Source: Apoda limacodes (taxonomy: Eukaryota; Arthropoda; Insecta; Lepidoptera; Limacodidae). Taken from it: 64,000 bases of DNA. Where the stretch lies: the NCBI GenBank assembly GCA_946406115.1, contig OX291542.1:2256959-2320958 (forward strand), in the 5' to 3' direction. A program made the translations under genes and the position numbers. Positions 12,219 through 23,789 of this stretch are shown piece after piece. Under the pieces are notes generated by a model, which did no database searches, had not been told where the DNA came from, and saw only the letters and a program-made list of their open reading frames with translations. Each line of letters opens with the position of its first letter. The stretch's first letter is position 1.

Positions 12219-13785
12219 GATTAGGAATTGGATAAAAATTGGTGAATTAGAAAATTATTCAGAACCTTTAAGTGATGACATTAAAAATAAAATGTGTAAT
12301 GACACATAGTGATTTAGAATAAAAAGAAAATGGTAGACCTTAAAAACAAAACAGTTCTTAGAAATGCATGTTAATAAGTTCAATCCCTTACGGGGATCTT
12401 CGTATATTCGTAAAAAAGAACGATCAACAATGTTTTAAGTGGACTATATCCTGCAAATACACATTCCGATAGTGTATCATCATACTTTAGGCATCAAAAT
12501 AAACTAACGTTTAATAATATTCAGTTCCCAATCAAATTATCTGATATACCCAAGGTAGAAAAACAAAATGACATTAGCATTAATATGTTTGAATTAGAGT
12601 TTAACAAAGAAAAAAAAACTTTACAAAATGTTCTAATTAATTACAAATTAACTTATTATTTTTAAACAATGGTTGAAATGGGTTTTAATTAATCACCAGA
12701 AGCATGACTGTGCTCAAATTTTTACTGAATAACTAGGAATTCATAAAAAAGAAAAATATTGGTTTAATAGGGAAACAAATAATGATGAAATCTATTTTGA
12801 TAAATTTCAAAGAATATTAAAATTACATTTTATAATATATGCAGACTTTGTAGCTCATTTAAAACCCGTCGCCTATTGTGTCCCTGATCCATCGAAGTCA
12901 TATACGTAAACAATACATGAACATGTAGTTTGTTCTTATGGATATTATATAAAAAGTTCATATGATGATAAACTGTCTATATACAGAACATACTCAGAGC
13001 CTAATTGTACAAAAATGTTTTGAAAAATGATATTAGCAATATACATAGGATAAATTGTTTTCAAAAATGTCCACTTTCTTTAACTAATGAAGAGAACAAT
13101 CGCAATTATGTTATATTAGGTGATGAAATCACAGTAGACTATGACTGGAATACTAGTAATTTTAGAGGTGTTAGTCACGAATTATTTAGTAGCACAAAGT
13201 ATCGTGTTCCATTTTTCATTCCTATTCTATTTCACAATCTAAACAATTATGATGCTCATTTTATTGTTCATGCTTTGAATTTTAAAGATTGAGAAATAAA
13301 AATAATTCCGCAAAATAAGTAAAAATATATTTCATTCTCATATAAACCTAATATGTCGTATAGTTCATTTGCGGTTTTTACATTATTTTTATTTTATGAT
13401 CTACTAGAGTTTAGATATATAGATGTTATATAAAGACCAATTTGCAGAATTAAGAAATCAATTACAAACGAATTTTAATAAACTTATTAGGAAAGGTGTT
13501 TTTCTTCATGAATTTGTTAATTCTTATGAGTCCTTAAAAATTACATCTCTTCCAAATCAAGACGCTTTCTTTAACTCTTTAATACCAGTGTATCTAATTA
13601 TAATAATAAACATGCTCAAATCGATGTCAGCCCAATTTAAATGTAAAAATATGTTGGAATATTCCAATCTATATTTAAGAACTTACGTAATGCTACTCAC
13701 TGATATTTCTGATAACTTTAGAATTTTTTATATCTAATGTGATATAATTGTAATTATTTATTTTCTTCTTTTTACACTATAAGTC
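12219..13785 (+). repeat. Left arm of a ~1.57-kb inverted duplication
   Basis: This arm is the near-identical reverse complement of 14733-16293. Matches run from 'AAAAATTGGTGAATTAG' near 12234 to the AATGTGATATAATTGTAATT block ending near 13785. Small indels separate the arms. It carries polymerase B sequence reading outward-to-centre. Confidence 0.9.
12222..13600 (+). pseudogene. Viral-type DNA polymerase B fragment (Maverick/Polinton-like), left copy
   Basis: The recognisable part is the exonuclease-side region of a protein-primed family B polymerase (DNA_pol_B_2 type). Near 12820-12860 there is an 'IIYADF' exonuclease I-like block, near 13240 HNLNNYDAHF (exonuclease II-like), and at 13423-13560 a segment with RKGVFLHEFVNSYES, typical of these enzymes. 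Several stops and frameshifts break it, and the polymerase palm domain is absent. Such enzymes replicate Polintons/Mavericks, adintoviruses and bidnaviruses; which lineage this came from I cannot tell. The gene enters directly from the minisatellite, so its 5' part is missing on this side. Confidence 0.75.
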
Positions 13786-14732
13786 TACAACAAGTTTATT
13801 AATTTTTTTGTGTAATATAGTTCGAATTCTGCACGAGAAATATTTACATTTGTGATACAAAGACACGACTTATAGTTCTCCAAATAAATCTCTTTTTTGT
13901 CACAATTTTCTTGAAAACTTTAGATTCGGCAATTACATCAAGCAATTATAAATCTACAACAAGTTTTATTAATTTTTGTGAAGTCTGTAGGACTCTCGAA
14001 ATACTTGTTACGATTTTGTATATTGGAAATATAAAAATTTTGATGTATAACTTTCATTATTATACCATGCACTTTTTTTTTCGATACTTCAGACTATCCT
14101 AGTGATAACATTTAGAGTTACTTTATTATTAAACTTTAATAAAACGAAACTTGGATATTATAAAGATAAAAAACAATGGTTAAGTATTTATATAAGTCTA
14201 CAACAAGTTTATTTATTTTTTTGTGTAATATAGTGTGTTTCACACTTCGAATTCTGCACATGAAATATTTACATTTGTGATACATAGACACGACTTATAA
14301 TTCTCCAAATAAATATCTTTTTTTTCACAAATTCACGTTTTTAACATTTTCCATAGTTTTTCCAAAGAATGTATTATTTATAAAAATCTTTTTTCAGACA
14401 CTTTTAGCTGTAGTTCTTACTTGTGTATTTAAATGTATATATATATTTCAACTAAGGACTATGCTTAAACTGAAAATTCTATGAACCCTAATTTACTTCA
14501 TAGTAAGTTGTAAACATTGTTTGAGATTTCTATAGTAAATTATATTTTAGTTTTATTATAAAAATTTGATACTAATTTCTTATCTTTACTATAACCGTTT
14601 ACAATGTTTTTCAGGCATAAAGGTAAATCTGAATTAAGATCATGTAAATGTTCAGGGTACTTAGTTACAGGTTAATTTTAAAATAGAGCTCATTTTGCGT
14701 GGCAAAAATATATTATATATAGGTGTACAGCT
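13786..14732. repeat. Spacer of the palindrome with internal direct repeats
   Basis: A block starting AAGTCTACAACAAGTTTATT at about 13782 and continuing through TTCTCCAAATAAAT recurs at about 14191-14330, with a partial third copy near 13949. The rest is AT-rich without coding signal. The spacer is not shared between the arms. Confidence 0.7.
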
Positions 14733-16293
14733 TAGTGTAAAAAGAAGAAAATAAATAATTACAATTATATCACATTAGATATAAAAAATTCTAAAGTTAT
14801 CAGAAATATCAGTGAGTAGCAATACATAAGTTCTTAAATATAGATTGGAATATTCCAACATATTTTTACATTTAAATTGGGCTGACATCGTTTTGAGCAT
14901 GTTTATTATTATAATTAGATACACTGGTATTAAAAAGATTTAAGAAAACGTCTAGATTTGGAAGAGATGTAATTTTTAAGGACTCATAAGAATTAACAAA
15001 TTCATGAAGAAAAACACCTTTCCTAATAAGTTTATTAAAATTCGTTTGTAATTGATTTCTTAATTCTGCAAATTGGTCTTTATATAACATCTATATATCT
15101 AAACTCTAGTAGATCATAAATTAAAAATAATGTAAAAACCGCAAATGAACTATACGACATATTAGGTTTATATGAGAATGAAATATATTTTTACTTATTT
15201 TGCGGAATTATTTTTATTTCTCAATCTTTAAAATTCAAAGCATGAACAATAAAATGAGCATCATAATTGTTTAGATTGTGAAATAGAATAGGAATGAAAA
15301 ATGGAACACGATACTTTGTGCTACTAAATAATTCGTGACTAACACCTCTAAAATTACTAGTATTCCAGTCATAGTCTACTGTGATTTCATCACCTAATAT
15401 AACATAATTGCGATTGTTCTCTTCATTAGTTAAAGAAAGTGGACATTTTTGAAAACAATTTATCCTATGTATATTGCTAATATCATTTTTCAAAACATTT
15501 TTGTACAATTAGGCTCTGAGTATGTTCTGTATATAGACAGTTTATCATCATATGAACTTTTTATATAATATCCATAAGAACAAACTACATGTTCATGTAT
15601 TGTTTACGTATATGACTTCGATGGATCAGGGACACAATAGGCGACGGGTTTTAAATGAGCTACAAAGTCTGCATATATTATAAAATGTAATTTTAATATT
15701 CTTTGAAATTTATCAAAATAGATTTCATCATTATTTGTTTCCCTATTAAACCAATATTTTTCTTTTTTATGAATTCCTAGTTATTCAGTAAAAATTTGAG
15801 CACAGTCATGCTTCTGGTGATTAATTAAAACCCATTTCAACCATTGTTTAAAAATAATAAGTTAATTTGTAATTAATTAGAACATTTTGTAAAGTTTTTT
15901 TTTCTTTGTTAAACTCTAATTCAAACATATTAATGCTAATGTCATTTTGTTTTTCTACCTTGGGTATATCAGATAATTTGATTGGGAACTGAATATTATT
16001 AAACGTTAGTTTATTTTGATGCCTAAAGTATGATGATACACTATCGGAATGTGTATTTGCAGGATATAGTCCACTTAAAACATTGTTGATCGTTCTTTTT
16101 TACGAATATACGAAGATCCCCGTAAGGGATTGAACTTATTAACATGCATTTCTAAGAACTGTTTTTTTTTAAAGGTCTGCCATTTTCTTTTTTTTCTAAA
16201 TCACTATGTGTCATTACACATTTTATTTTTAATGTCATCACTTAAAGGTTCTGAATAATTTTCTAATTCACCAATTTTTATTAATTTCCTAAT
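14733..16293 (-). repeat. Right arm of the ~1.57-kb inverted duplication
   Basis: Reverse complement of 12219-13785. It retains an independent pattern of small indels, so the duplication is not brand new, yet one 95-codon segment (15221-15508 versus 13005-13292) is identical at the protein level in both arms. Confidence 0.9.
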
Positions 16294-16610
16294 AGACAAA
16301 TTTAAAAATTCAAAAGAATTTTTTAAATCTTTTGTTTCCTGATCAAAATCTGCATGAATAATAAAATAGTATTGATTCTTCAATTGATGCTATAAATACT
16401 TAACAAGTGATATAACAGACACATAAAGTAAATTATGATTAAGAATAAGACATTTCTATTTGTGTTTCTTAGATCGTAAGTGCTGAGCATAGAATCTTTG
16501 GTTAACCTGTAAATCACATATTTGACACATCATGTTGACGTCGATGCTAGTTGTAAATCTTTAACACTATTATCAGCTTTTCTCTTTAAACTTCGACCGA
16601 CTTGAATTGA
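14872..16610 (-). pseudogene. Viral-type DNA polymerase B fragment, right copy with extra 5' part
   Basis: This is the same gene as the left copy, on the opposite strand. It extends beyond the inverted arm: about 16600-16450 encodes a C2H2-like finger (CQICDLQVNQRFYAQHLRSK, then HK), which commonly opens Polinton-type polymerase B proteins, followed by a linker (16430-16293). It has the same exonuclease-like blocks and the same lack of a palm domain. Multiple nonsense codons are present. Inference: the element was longer on this side before the palindrome formed, or the left arm lost its end at the minisatellite junction. Confidence 0.75.
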
Positions 16611-16639
16611 AGGTTTTCTGTAGGTATAACATGTCAAGT

Positions 16640-17125
16640 CATATCAAGCGTGAACCGACAATTCTCCAGGTTAAGTTTTTGTAAAGCGTGAGTGGACACA
16701 CCCCTAAAATCTTGAGATATACCCTCGGGGGACTAGTTTTTGGAATGTCACCACCAACATCATTGTAATTAAATAGGAATAACTTTATTATGAACGGGGA
16801 AAAACATGATAACCCATTACGATAATGATGTAATTACATAACAAAACTAGAGACAAGTTATACACAGGAGCCACTGTGACGTCACGCAGTAGTTTTGGTC
16901 AAGCGTGAGTCGACATAGCCCCAGACACAGGGAGTGGTTTTGAGAGTGGTCAAGCGCGAGTCGCCACACCCCAGACACAGGGGGTGGTTTTGAGAGTGGT
17001 CAAGCGCGAGTCGCCACACCCCAGACACAGGGGTGGTTTTGAGAGTGGTCAAGCGCGAGCCGTGCGGGGCAGAAAAGTTTTTAGGCGAGGGGTTGGGATT
17101 GGGAAAAGTTTTTAGGTGAGGGGTT
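16640..17125 (-). repeat. 50-bp minisatellite capping the right side of the palindrome
   Basis: Units CAAGCGCGAGTCGCCACACC followed by CCAGACACAGG occur at about 16911-17060, the reverse complement of the left array, and end with the same CAGAAAAGTTTTTAGGCGAG segment. Two strongly diverged units (CAAGCGTGAACCGACA, AAGCGTGAGTGGACAC) lie further in at 16650-16705, separated by about 180 bp of unrelated sequence. Confidence 0.85.
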
Positions 17126-17339
17126 GGGGTTGGAGGGTAGTGTGCCAGAACCAACGAATCCCCTCTACTAACGAGCACATTGCTGCAGTACAACACAGCA
17201 TGCAATGCAACATTTCCCATACATTTAATGTGTTCGCGAACGCACTTAAAACAACTGCGCGCACACTACGTGCATTCGCAGTTCGCACTCTGGTCTAATA
17301 TTTCCAGACTTTACGAGACAAGATGAAGTGAGAAACACA

Positions 17340-18165
17340 AAACCATCTTTCAGGAATTCTGGAAGCCTAACAAACATTGTCTCAGGAAAGAAATAGTGCA
17401 ACTCGAAAAAGTGCCTTCCAACTGCATGCGGCTACTTCCAGAATTTCTTTCATTCTCGGGATTATGTTGGTAGCCAAATACTCGGCTTTGATGGAACCCG
17501 TTGTTAACGTACTTCAATCTGTAGCTTTGGACGTGGTCAACCGTGAAAATCCGGAAAAAGTGACAGACGAAATTATAAAGGAAGCTACTGCTGTTGCGGA
17601 GAAAGTCGGACAGTACATCAATGCCGCGTATTACGGGAAAACAACGTCATAGAAGCAATCATCTAGCAGAAAGCCCTTCAGAATACTGGAAGAGGTCTTT
17701 AGTAATACCATACTTGGATTCAATTATCACCTCCGTTGAAGTACGTTTTGCTGAAGAAAACACACCATCATTCGCTTTATCTAAGTTACACCCGGCGCAG
17801 ATGCAAAAGATAAAACAAACTTGTGAATCTATTGCCCAGTTTTATGATTTACCGAACATAAAGAATGAAATCAAACTTTGACAGCAATTGTGACACGATA
17901 GGCTTAATCTAACAAATCTTACAGTTGTTGATGTCCTAAAAGAAACAAATTCCTTCTTTCCCGAAACGGAAAAAGCATTAAAAATTTTGATCGCTTTACC
18001 ATGCACGACCTGTACAGTAGAGCGATCCTTTAGCAGCCTCAAAAGACTAAAAACATGGCTAAGAAGGACCATGGTCCATGGCAGAAAATCGCCTTAATGG
18101 TCTGGCCATGATGAGTGTACACAGAGCTATAATAAATAAAAACCTACATAATTTTAATGATTAAG
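17340..18165 (+). pseudogene. hAT-superfamily transposase remnant (ZMYM1-like C-terminal half)
   Basis: Three consecutive frames give a protein resembling the C-terminal half of hAT-derived proteins. The strongest sign is near 17990-18070: LPCTTCTVERSFSSLKRLKT, matching the hAT dimerisation domain, followed by LRRTM and a LAMMSVHRA-like segment. Upstream (17377-17881) are helical segments with PEKVTDEIIKEA and SKLHPAQMQKIKQ. Frameshifts near 17640 and a stop at 17880 make it non-functional. No TIRs were found. The catalytic N-terminal part is absent. Confidence 0.75.
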
Positions 18166-19250
18166 TGGTTGAAAGTTTTGCAAAAAATCCCCGCAGGTTA
18201 TGTTTGAATACAATATTATTTTTACTAATATATTTATTATAATTATTACTGTGTTTAAAAGTTTGATTTAGTTATTGTGCTGTCGAGGGCTTCTGAAGTT
18301 TTATACATAACGTTTCATGGTTTCGACTGTACCAGGCGTTCATATTTTTTATCCTCCATAATATTGCCCCATTGCTCCCCCCCGCCCCCTTAGTCATAAG
18401 TTGGCGACGCTCTTGATTGGAACCTTTCCCAGAACTCCTAAAATCAAGGAAACCAGCATGGATAAACATCTATTAGTTTCAACACTCTTAGTATCGAGGT
18501 AAGCTGTAACACACACCTACTAGGTAAGTTGAAACATGTGAATAGATATGTTGAATGTCAAGTCTAAATTAAAACCAACAGATTGGGTATTAAATTATTT
18601 TTATTACTATAACAAAACACTTAACTTAATGTTTTTGAGATCAATCAACTATAGAATGTTAGATAGTATTAACTTGTTTCATGTGTCCTTTGAGCTTCAC
18701 TTCATTTGTAGCTAGCCGTCCGTTTTTTCCTTGCCCCTCTCCGGTATTCAGTTATATTTATTTGAGATTCTGAAATAAAGACACACTAATAGAAGAATCA
18801 CTTATAAAAACTAAGGTAATTTGTATGTTACGAGGTGGGTTAAAACATGATTATTTCACTTACTTCGCACTCGAAAATAATTGCTATTCATATATTCTTT
18901 ACTAGCTGAAACGGCGAAACGTTGTTTCTTTTTTTAAAACAACTGCCGCACAAACCCATTTTGAAAGGGTTGTACTCACAGAACATTATACGTCATTAGA
19001 AGTGCTATGTATATACAATACATTTGAAAGAGCCGAGTGTCTTAGCCAATCACGATCAAATAGGCGTTGTCAGTTTGAAAAGTGATAGGGAGGAGGCTCT
19101 GTCGATAAATCCGTATCGATAAATTTGGCGTATAAAGATAAGATTTTTGCTAACTATAAAATTAATAATTTACTCATACTTAGGTCAAATAATTATTAAA
19201 CTTTATGAAATCCACTTTTTTACTACATAAAATAAATTATAACCTTATGA
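18166..19250. other. No supported gene
   Basis: AT-rich, with a short C-run near 18376-18390. A dispersed-repeat start (ACTAGCTGAAACGGCGAAAC) occurs at 18902. No coding signal was accepted. Confidence 0.4.
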
Positions 19251-19254
19251 ACCA

Positions 19255-19400
19255 ATCTATACATATAAAATGCTTTGTCCTGAATGACTGATGGATAAAC
19301 GCACAGCCTAAATCGCTGATAGTAGAGGCCTGAAACTTGGAGGGTGTGTTCTTCGTATAACGTATGCATCGGATACGAAAGGATTTTCCGAAAGGGTCAA
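19255..19400 (+). repeat. Dispersed repeat, one half of an inverted pair
   Basis: It contains AATGCTTTGTCCTGAATGAC, CAACGCACAGCCTAAA-like sequence and CTGAAACTTGGAGGGTGTGT. The reverse complement is at 20585-20712. The two are diverged and about 1.2 kb apart, so they are probably independent insertions of one family. Confidence 0.7.
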
Positions 19401-20339
19401 TAAGGTTAAATCAATTGTAATAAATTTGGTATGGTAATGGAATTTTGGTAAGTTGTTATATACAAGCCGGGGAAAGTTTCTGTGAAATATGTAGACAAAC
19501 ATTCATAAATACACTTATGAAATTTGGAACACCTGTTTGCCTTTGTGGGCTTCCATAGGCTAAAATATGAATATAACGCAATTCTTACAATATTACATAC
19601 ATACGGGTCTAATTGATAAACTTGTTTTTTGTAGTCGGTTAAAAGAATGAGTTCCGTTCCGTAGAATGAGAATGCGAATATCCAAAAAAACTTATAAACT
19701 TGTTTTGTTTTGAAAGCAAAAACTTGCTATAAGTTACTTACATTTTTTTACCAATTTGCAGACCTATCCAACGACACCCTCACACAACTATATTTTTTTT
19801 TTCTCAGGTTGATTACAAAACTGTAGGCCAGTTTACAAAGGTCACCTAACTACATTTTTTTTGGGATCGGTGCAAAGACATACGAACGGACGGACATGAC
19901 AAAATTATAAGGGTTCTGTTTTAGCACTTTTATGCAATTCGCTACGGACATAAAAAAGTATTAAAACTTAGAATTTTGACATTATTTATACAGTAAAGTG
20001 TAAAAATAAAAGTTTACACATATTCAGTAGAATGGTTAGTAAAATTCGCAATTTCAAAACCTCAACAAAATCAAATTATTGCAAAATAGTATGAAATTAG
20101 CAGTAGGTACGTAAATCAGTGTTTTAAAAACATTAAGTTCTGATTCGAACTAGACACTCTGAAAAATTAACTTATAATGTTCTGTGGTTGTACTTATTCA
20201 GAAACCTTCCATGGCAACAACTTACCAAAATCACATTACAATTGGTTTACCCTTATTGCGCGAGATTCAAGTTCAACCTTTTTTGAATAAAATCGGATTG
20301 AGTTTTCAAACCTGTGTCATAATTAGAATTTAATCTATT
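19401..20339. other. No supported gene
   Basis: AT-rich. It contains a weak match (about 19880-19960, GGACGGACATGAC and AAGGGTTCTGTTTTAGCAC) to the dispersed repeat seen at 22015-22103 and 63765-64000. Confidence 0.35.
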
Positions 20340-20584
20340 TCAAAAGCACTTAGGAGTATTGATATCAACTTCGAAGCAAATCACCAAAACCAAAAACTTT
20401 CTACCTCTTTTTAACCCTGTTAAAGGATGAATTTCAGTAAAATACGAAACACGTCTTCCATCAATTCTGTTGAAAAAGGTATATGCAAAATTTGAAGTAG
20501 ATTGGACCAAGGAATCACGTTGTCCCATACAAATTTTGCCCCCCTTTTTCATCCCCTTAGGGCTAGAATTTCGGAATTTTTTTC

Positions 20585-20712
20585 TTATTGGATGCATACG
20601 TCTTACAAAGAACACACCCTCCAAGTTTCAGGTCTCTACGATCAGCGGTTTAGGCTGTGCGTTGATCCGTCTGTCATTCAGGACAAAGCATTTTATATTT
20701 ATAGAAGATTAT
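20585..20712 (-). repeat. Dispersed repeat, second half of the inverted pair
   Basis: Reverse-complement relative of 19255-19400: ACACACCCTCCAAGTTTCAG (with one base difference at the start), then TTTAGGCTGTGCGTTGAT and GTCATTCAGGACAAAGCATT. Confidence 0.7.
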
Positions 20713-20734
20713 GCATTGAAGCAAATAAGGCAAC

Positions 20735-20845
20735 TGCCTATGGACGCAAGATATTGCAAGCGTCCATTGGCTGCGGTCACCGCTTACCATCAGTCGGACC
20801 ATAAGCTTATTTGCCAACTCAGTAGTATTAAAAAACCTTTATTTT
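20735..20845 (+). mobile_element. LINE family A 3' tail insertion
   Basis: The phrases AAGCGTCCATTGGCTGCGGT and CACCGCTTACCATCAGTCGG match the 3' end of the LINE at 58500-58600, followed by a TATTTGCCAACTCAGTAGTA equivalent and a short A-run. It is either a dead-on-arrival 5'-truncated LINE or a SINE that borrows this tail. Confidence 0.65.
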
Positions 20846-21366
20846 TCTAGAAGCTTAGGATTTTTTTCTCAAGGCCCAACCTATCTCCATACCAATTTTT
20901 ATCCAATTAGGTCGATAGTTTATCGGTATTAGTATTAACCCTCTTTGCGCTTAATTTAATGATTTTAAAGTAGCTTTGTCCACACCAAGCCAGGTTTAAC
21001 TAAATTACCGTTCGATTTTTAAGTACTGACATTTTATCTCATTGGCTTAAAAATATCTTTTTTTTTATTTACATCATAAAAACTCTGTTATTTCTTTCAA
21101 TTTAAATGCCTAAGTGAGATAATTTCACTTTCATTTGACGATTTTAAGTACAGAACGGGCCTTTACAGGTAAGTCCTTGCCGGCCTGGGCGGCTGGCTTC
21201 GGACAGACAGACCGAGAGAAGAGATTTTTTGGTACAATTCCTGAATACAAACCCGAGAACTCGAAAAGCGGTATAAGATATTCTCAATTTTCTCTTCGTA
21301 GAAAATGAATTTTTCAAAATCCAAATGTTGGAAATATAAGCTATTTTTAGAAGTTTTATATTAGTT

Positions 21367-21460
21367 TCTAAATAATATCTGTGAGTTGTAGTTGACATTT
21401 CTGCTAAAAGTGGCCGTTTTTAGCAGAAAAGCCAACTACAACTCACAGATATTATTTAGA
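21367..21460. repeat. Near-perfect hairpin, ~42-bp arms
   Basis: CTAAATAATATCTGTGAGTT at 21367 onward is mirrored exactly by its reverse complement ending at about 21460. Arms extend through GTAGTTG and CTGCTAAAA with about two mismatches around an 8-10-base loop (GTGGCCGT). It sits inside a repeat related to 40130-40330, which shares the GGCGCTAGTTAGCTGCTATA-type phrase in inverted form. Confidence 0.85.
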
Positions 21461-21479
21461 GTTCTCGAGGATATCTAAT

Positions 21480-22103
21480 GGCGGCGCTAGTTAGCTGCTA
21501 TATGCCTCTTAATTCTATTATTTTGTCTATGTATAGCCCTAAATCCCGTACCGTGGTCACCTTACCTAATACATTGTCGACAATTACTTATTATTATTGT
21601 GTACATTAAGCATATTTCTTGAGAAATTAACGCAGAGTACTTGTCCGGATTCAGGAACATACGGTTTTTTTGGCACCATAGACATTAACAATAAAGATTA
21701 TTTTTTAGAACCTTACGGTGGTTTAAGTTCTGGATCTGTTTATAATTTTTAAGTCATCTGCAAAAATATATACTTAAGAGTGCTGGAAACAGCATTTTTC
21801 ATTATTCAAGAAGATTTTAAAGAATATTGGACCAAGATGAGAGCCCTGATGGACGCTGAAACGCGTGAGAAACAGTTCTGAAGTGTAGCCGTTGACCACA
21901 ACTTTTGAAGTACGATTTGTGAGATATGAATCACACCAATTAGAAAACTATTTCCTACATAAAATATATTCTGTAAAAAAAATCAGGCTTTTACCTATTT
22001 CGGTCTAAAAGAGAAAGCCTTTTAATGGTCGGACAGACAGACAGACAGCAGAGGCTTAGTAATAGGTCTCCGTTGGCACCCTCTGGGTACGGAACCCTAA
22101 AAA
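21480..22103 (-). repeat. Dispersed-repeat remains ending in GGGTACGGAACCCTAA
   Basis: The right part (about 22015-22103) has GGTCGGACAGACAGACAGAC and CACCCTCTGGGTACGGAACC. An inverted relative closes the window (63765-64000, GGTTCCGTACCCGACGAAGC). Such ends are frequent in lepidopteran repeats. The left part is unassigned. Confidence 0.5.
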
Positions 22104-22305
22104 ACAAGCGTTGCTAAAAACTTAGAAATCTTCATTAACAATAGGTACCTTATCTAGGTCCGAACATGGTAATGAAGTTCATAACTGCATGAACGGTTAA
22201 AGTTAAAATACTTCGCCTCATACAATTCGTGATAGTTCAGATCGCTTTCTTTAAAAAGCGCTTAAAAGGACATTATCTATCTTTGTCTAAGTAGTATTTC
22301 TGATT

Positions 22306-22351
22306 CAGTGACTGCACAACTATATACTCAGTGACTGCACAACTATATACT
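22306..22351. repeat. 23-bp tandem duplication
   Basis: CAGTGACTGCACAACTATAT plus ACT occurs twice in succession without a mismatch. Confidence 0.9.
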
Positions 22352-22805
22352 CATTAATGTATGTATACCTTTATATCTGTATATATTTATTTATATATCT
22401 GTATATATTTTTACATATATTAAATCTAGTATATGAATTCATGTTGTAATAATGCATTTGTATATGTGTTTCTTCTCATTGAATTTGTATTTATACAATG
22501 TTACTTAATTTTAAATTTTATTGCATACTTGCTTTTACCCGCGGTTCCTGAATTCTGTTATCTCAATTATACTCTCATCTTAATTATAGAAAAAAAAACA
22601 GACTCACACTTGAAGTTTTTAAGTAGCCTATGTCCTTTCTCGGGACTGAAATCTAGTTGGTTTGCTGTAAGAAATCTTTATTAGAGATAAGCTCGCAACT
22701 TTTACATCACTTTATTCTTTTTTTTATTGTTTAAAAAACTCCGTGTACAATAAAAGATTAAATAAAATAAAAATAAAACGTATTTTAATTGATATACATT
22801 CATTT

Positions 22806-23165
22806 TAATACTACCCGACTGATATACTTTAATACTACCCGACTGATATACTTTAATACTACCCGACTGATATACTTTAATACTACCCGACTGATATACT
22901 TTAATACTACCCGACTGATATACTTTAATACTACCCGACTGATATACTTTAATACTTCCCGACTGATATACTTTAATACTACCCGACTGATATACTTTAA
23001 TACTTTCCGACTGATATACTTTAATACTACCCGACTGATATACTTTAATACTACCCGACTGATATACTTTAATACTACCCGACTGATATACTTTAATACT
23101 TCCCGACTGATATACTTTAATACTACCCGACTGATATACTTTAATACTTCCCGACTGATATACTT
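22806..23165. repeat. 24-bp minisatellite, 15 copies
   Basis: The unit TAATACTACCCGACTGATAT plus ACTT is repeated 15 times with only rare substitutions (CTTCCC or CTTTCC for CTACCC). The period is divisible by three, so both strands remain open in several frames. Those frames encode only the repeat and are not genes. There is no spacer variation, so it is not CRISPR. Confidence 0.97.
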
Positions 23166-23199
23166 TTTGTAGCAAGCTTTTATCAAGTTTCGACATCAA

Positions 23200-23789
23200 A
23201 CTTTTAGTAAGTCGAAACTAAGGTGGTCTAGAGGATTACTATATTTTATAGTAATTTTTGGTGTTTGAAATGGTTTTCGGCACTAGCTTGGTTTAATACT
23301 TCGCAGTATGGCGTAGAATATGCTTACTATATCACATTCAAACATTCTAAAAACTGTTCATCCCATGACAACTCGTTCTATCTATGCTTTATAGCGTCGT
23401 AGTTGGCTTTAGAAAAGTTATATCTTTGGCGTACCTTATATGATAAGCATTTGGGTGTCTGTAATTAGGATTAAGTAAATTCTGATACATATGCTACAGA
23501 AGAACGGACGTTGTATTCAATTTCCGATTGAAATTTTTGGCAACACGAGATCTAAAATTTTGTTTTTGTGATTAATCACATGATTACACTTAGGTACTGC
23601 TTTAAATTATTTAGATATGTAATCAAAAAGAAACTTATGTAGACACAGGTGTTAGCAGCAGATAACGTAAACAGTAAATTATCTGTTTGCTGCCACTTAA
23701 CATACGTTGTTGATTTTAAAATCACCTAAATCAGTAATATTATCAATAACCTGATATTTTAATGGAAGGAGCAAGTAGATACAAAAGAC
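23200..23789. other. No supported gene
   Basis: AT-rich flank of the minisatellite. No feature could be supported. Confidence 0.4.

Noticed and set aside
19308..19502. 64-codon reverse-strand frame
   Set aside because: It lies in a dispersed repeat shared with 20.6 kb and is not conserved as a frame there.
20340..20850. Overlapping frames of 94-126 codons
   Set aside because: They lie across a dispersed repeat and a LINE tail, and match nothing.
22806..23165. Regular repeats considered as a CRISPR array
   Set aside because: Units are contiguous with no variable spacers, and the genome is eukaryotic.
22702..23199. Long open frames on both strands (165 and 127-128 codons)
   Set aside because: They exist only because the minisatellite period is 24 bp; the encoded peptides are pure repeats and no start context or homology supports them.
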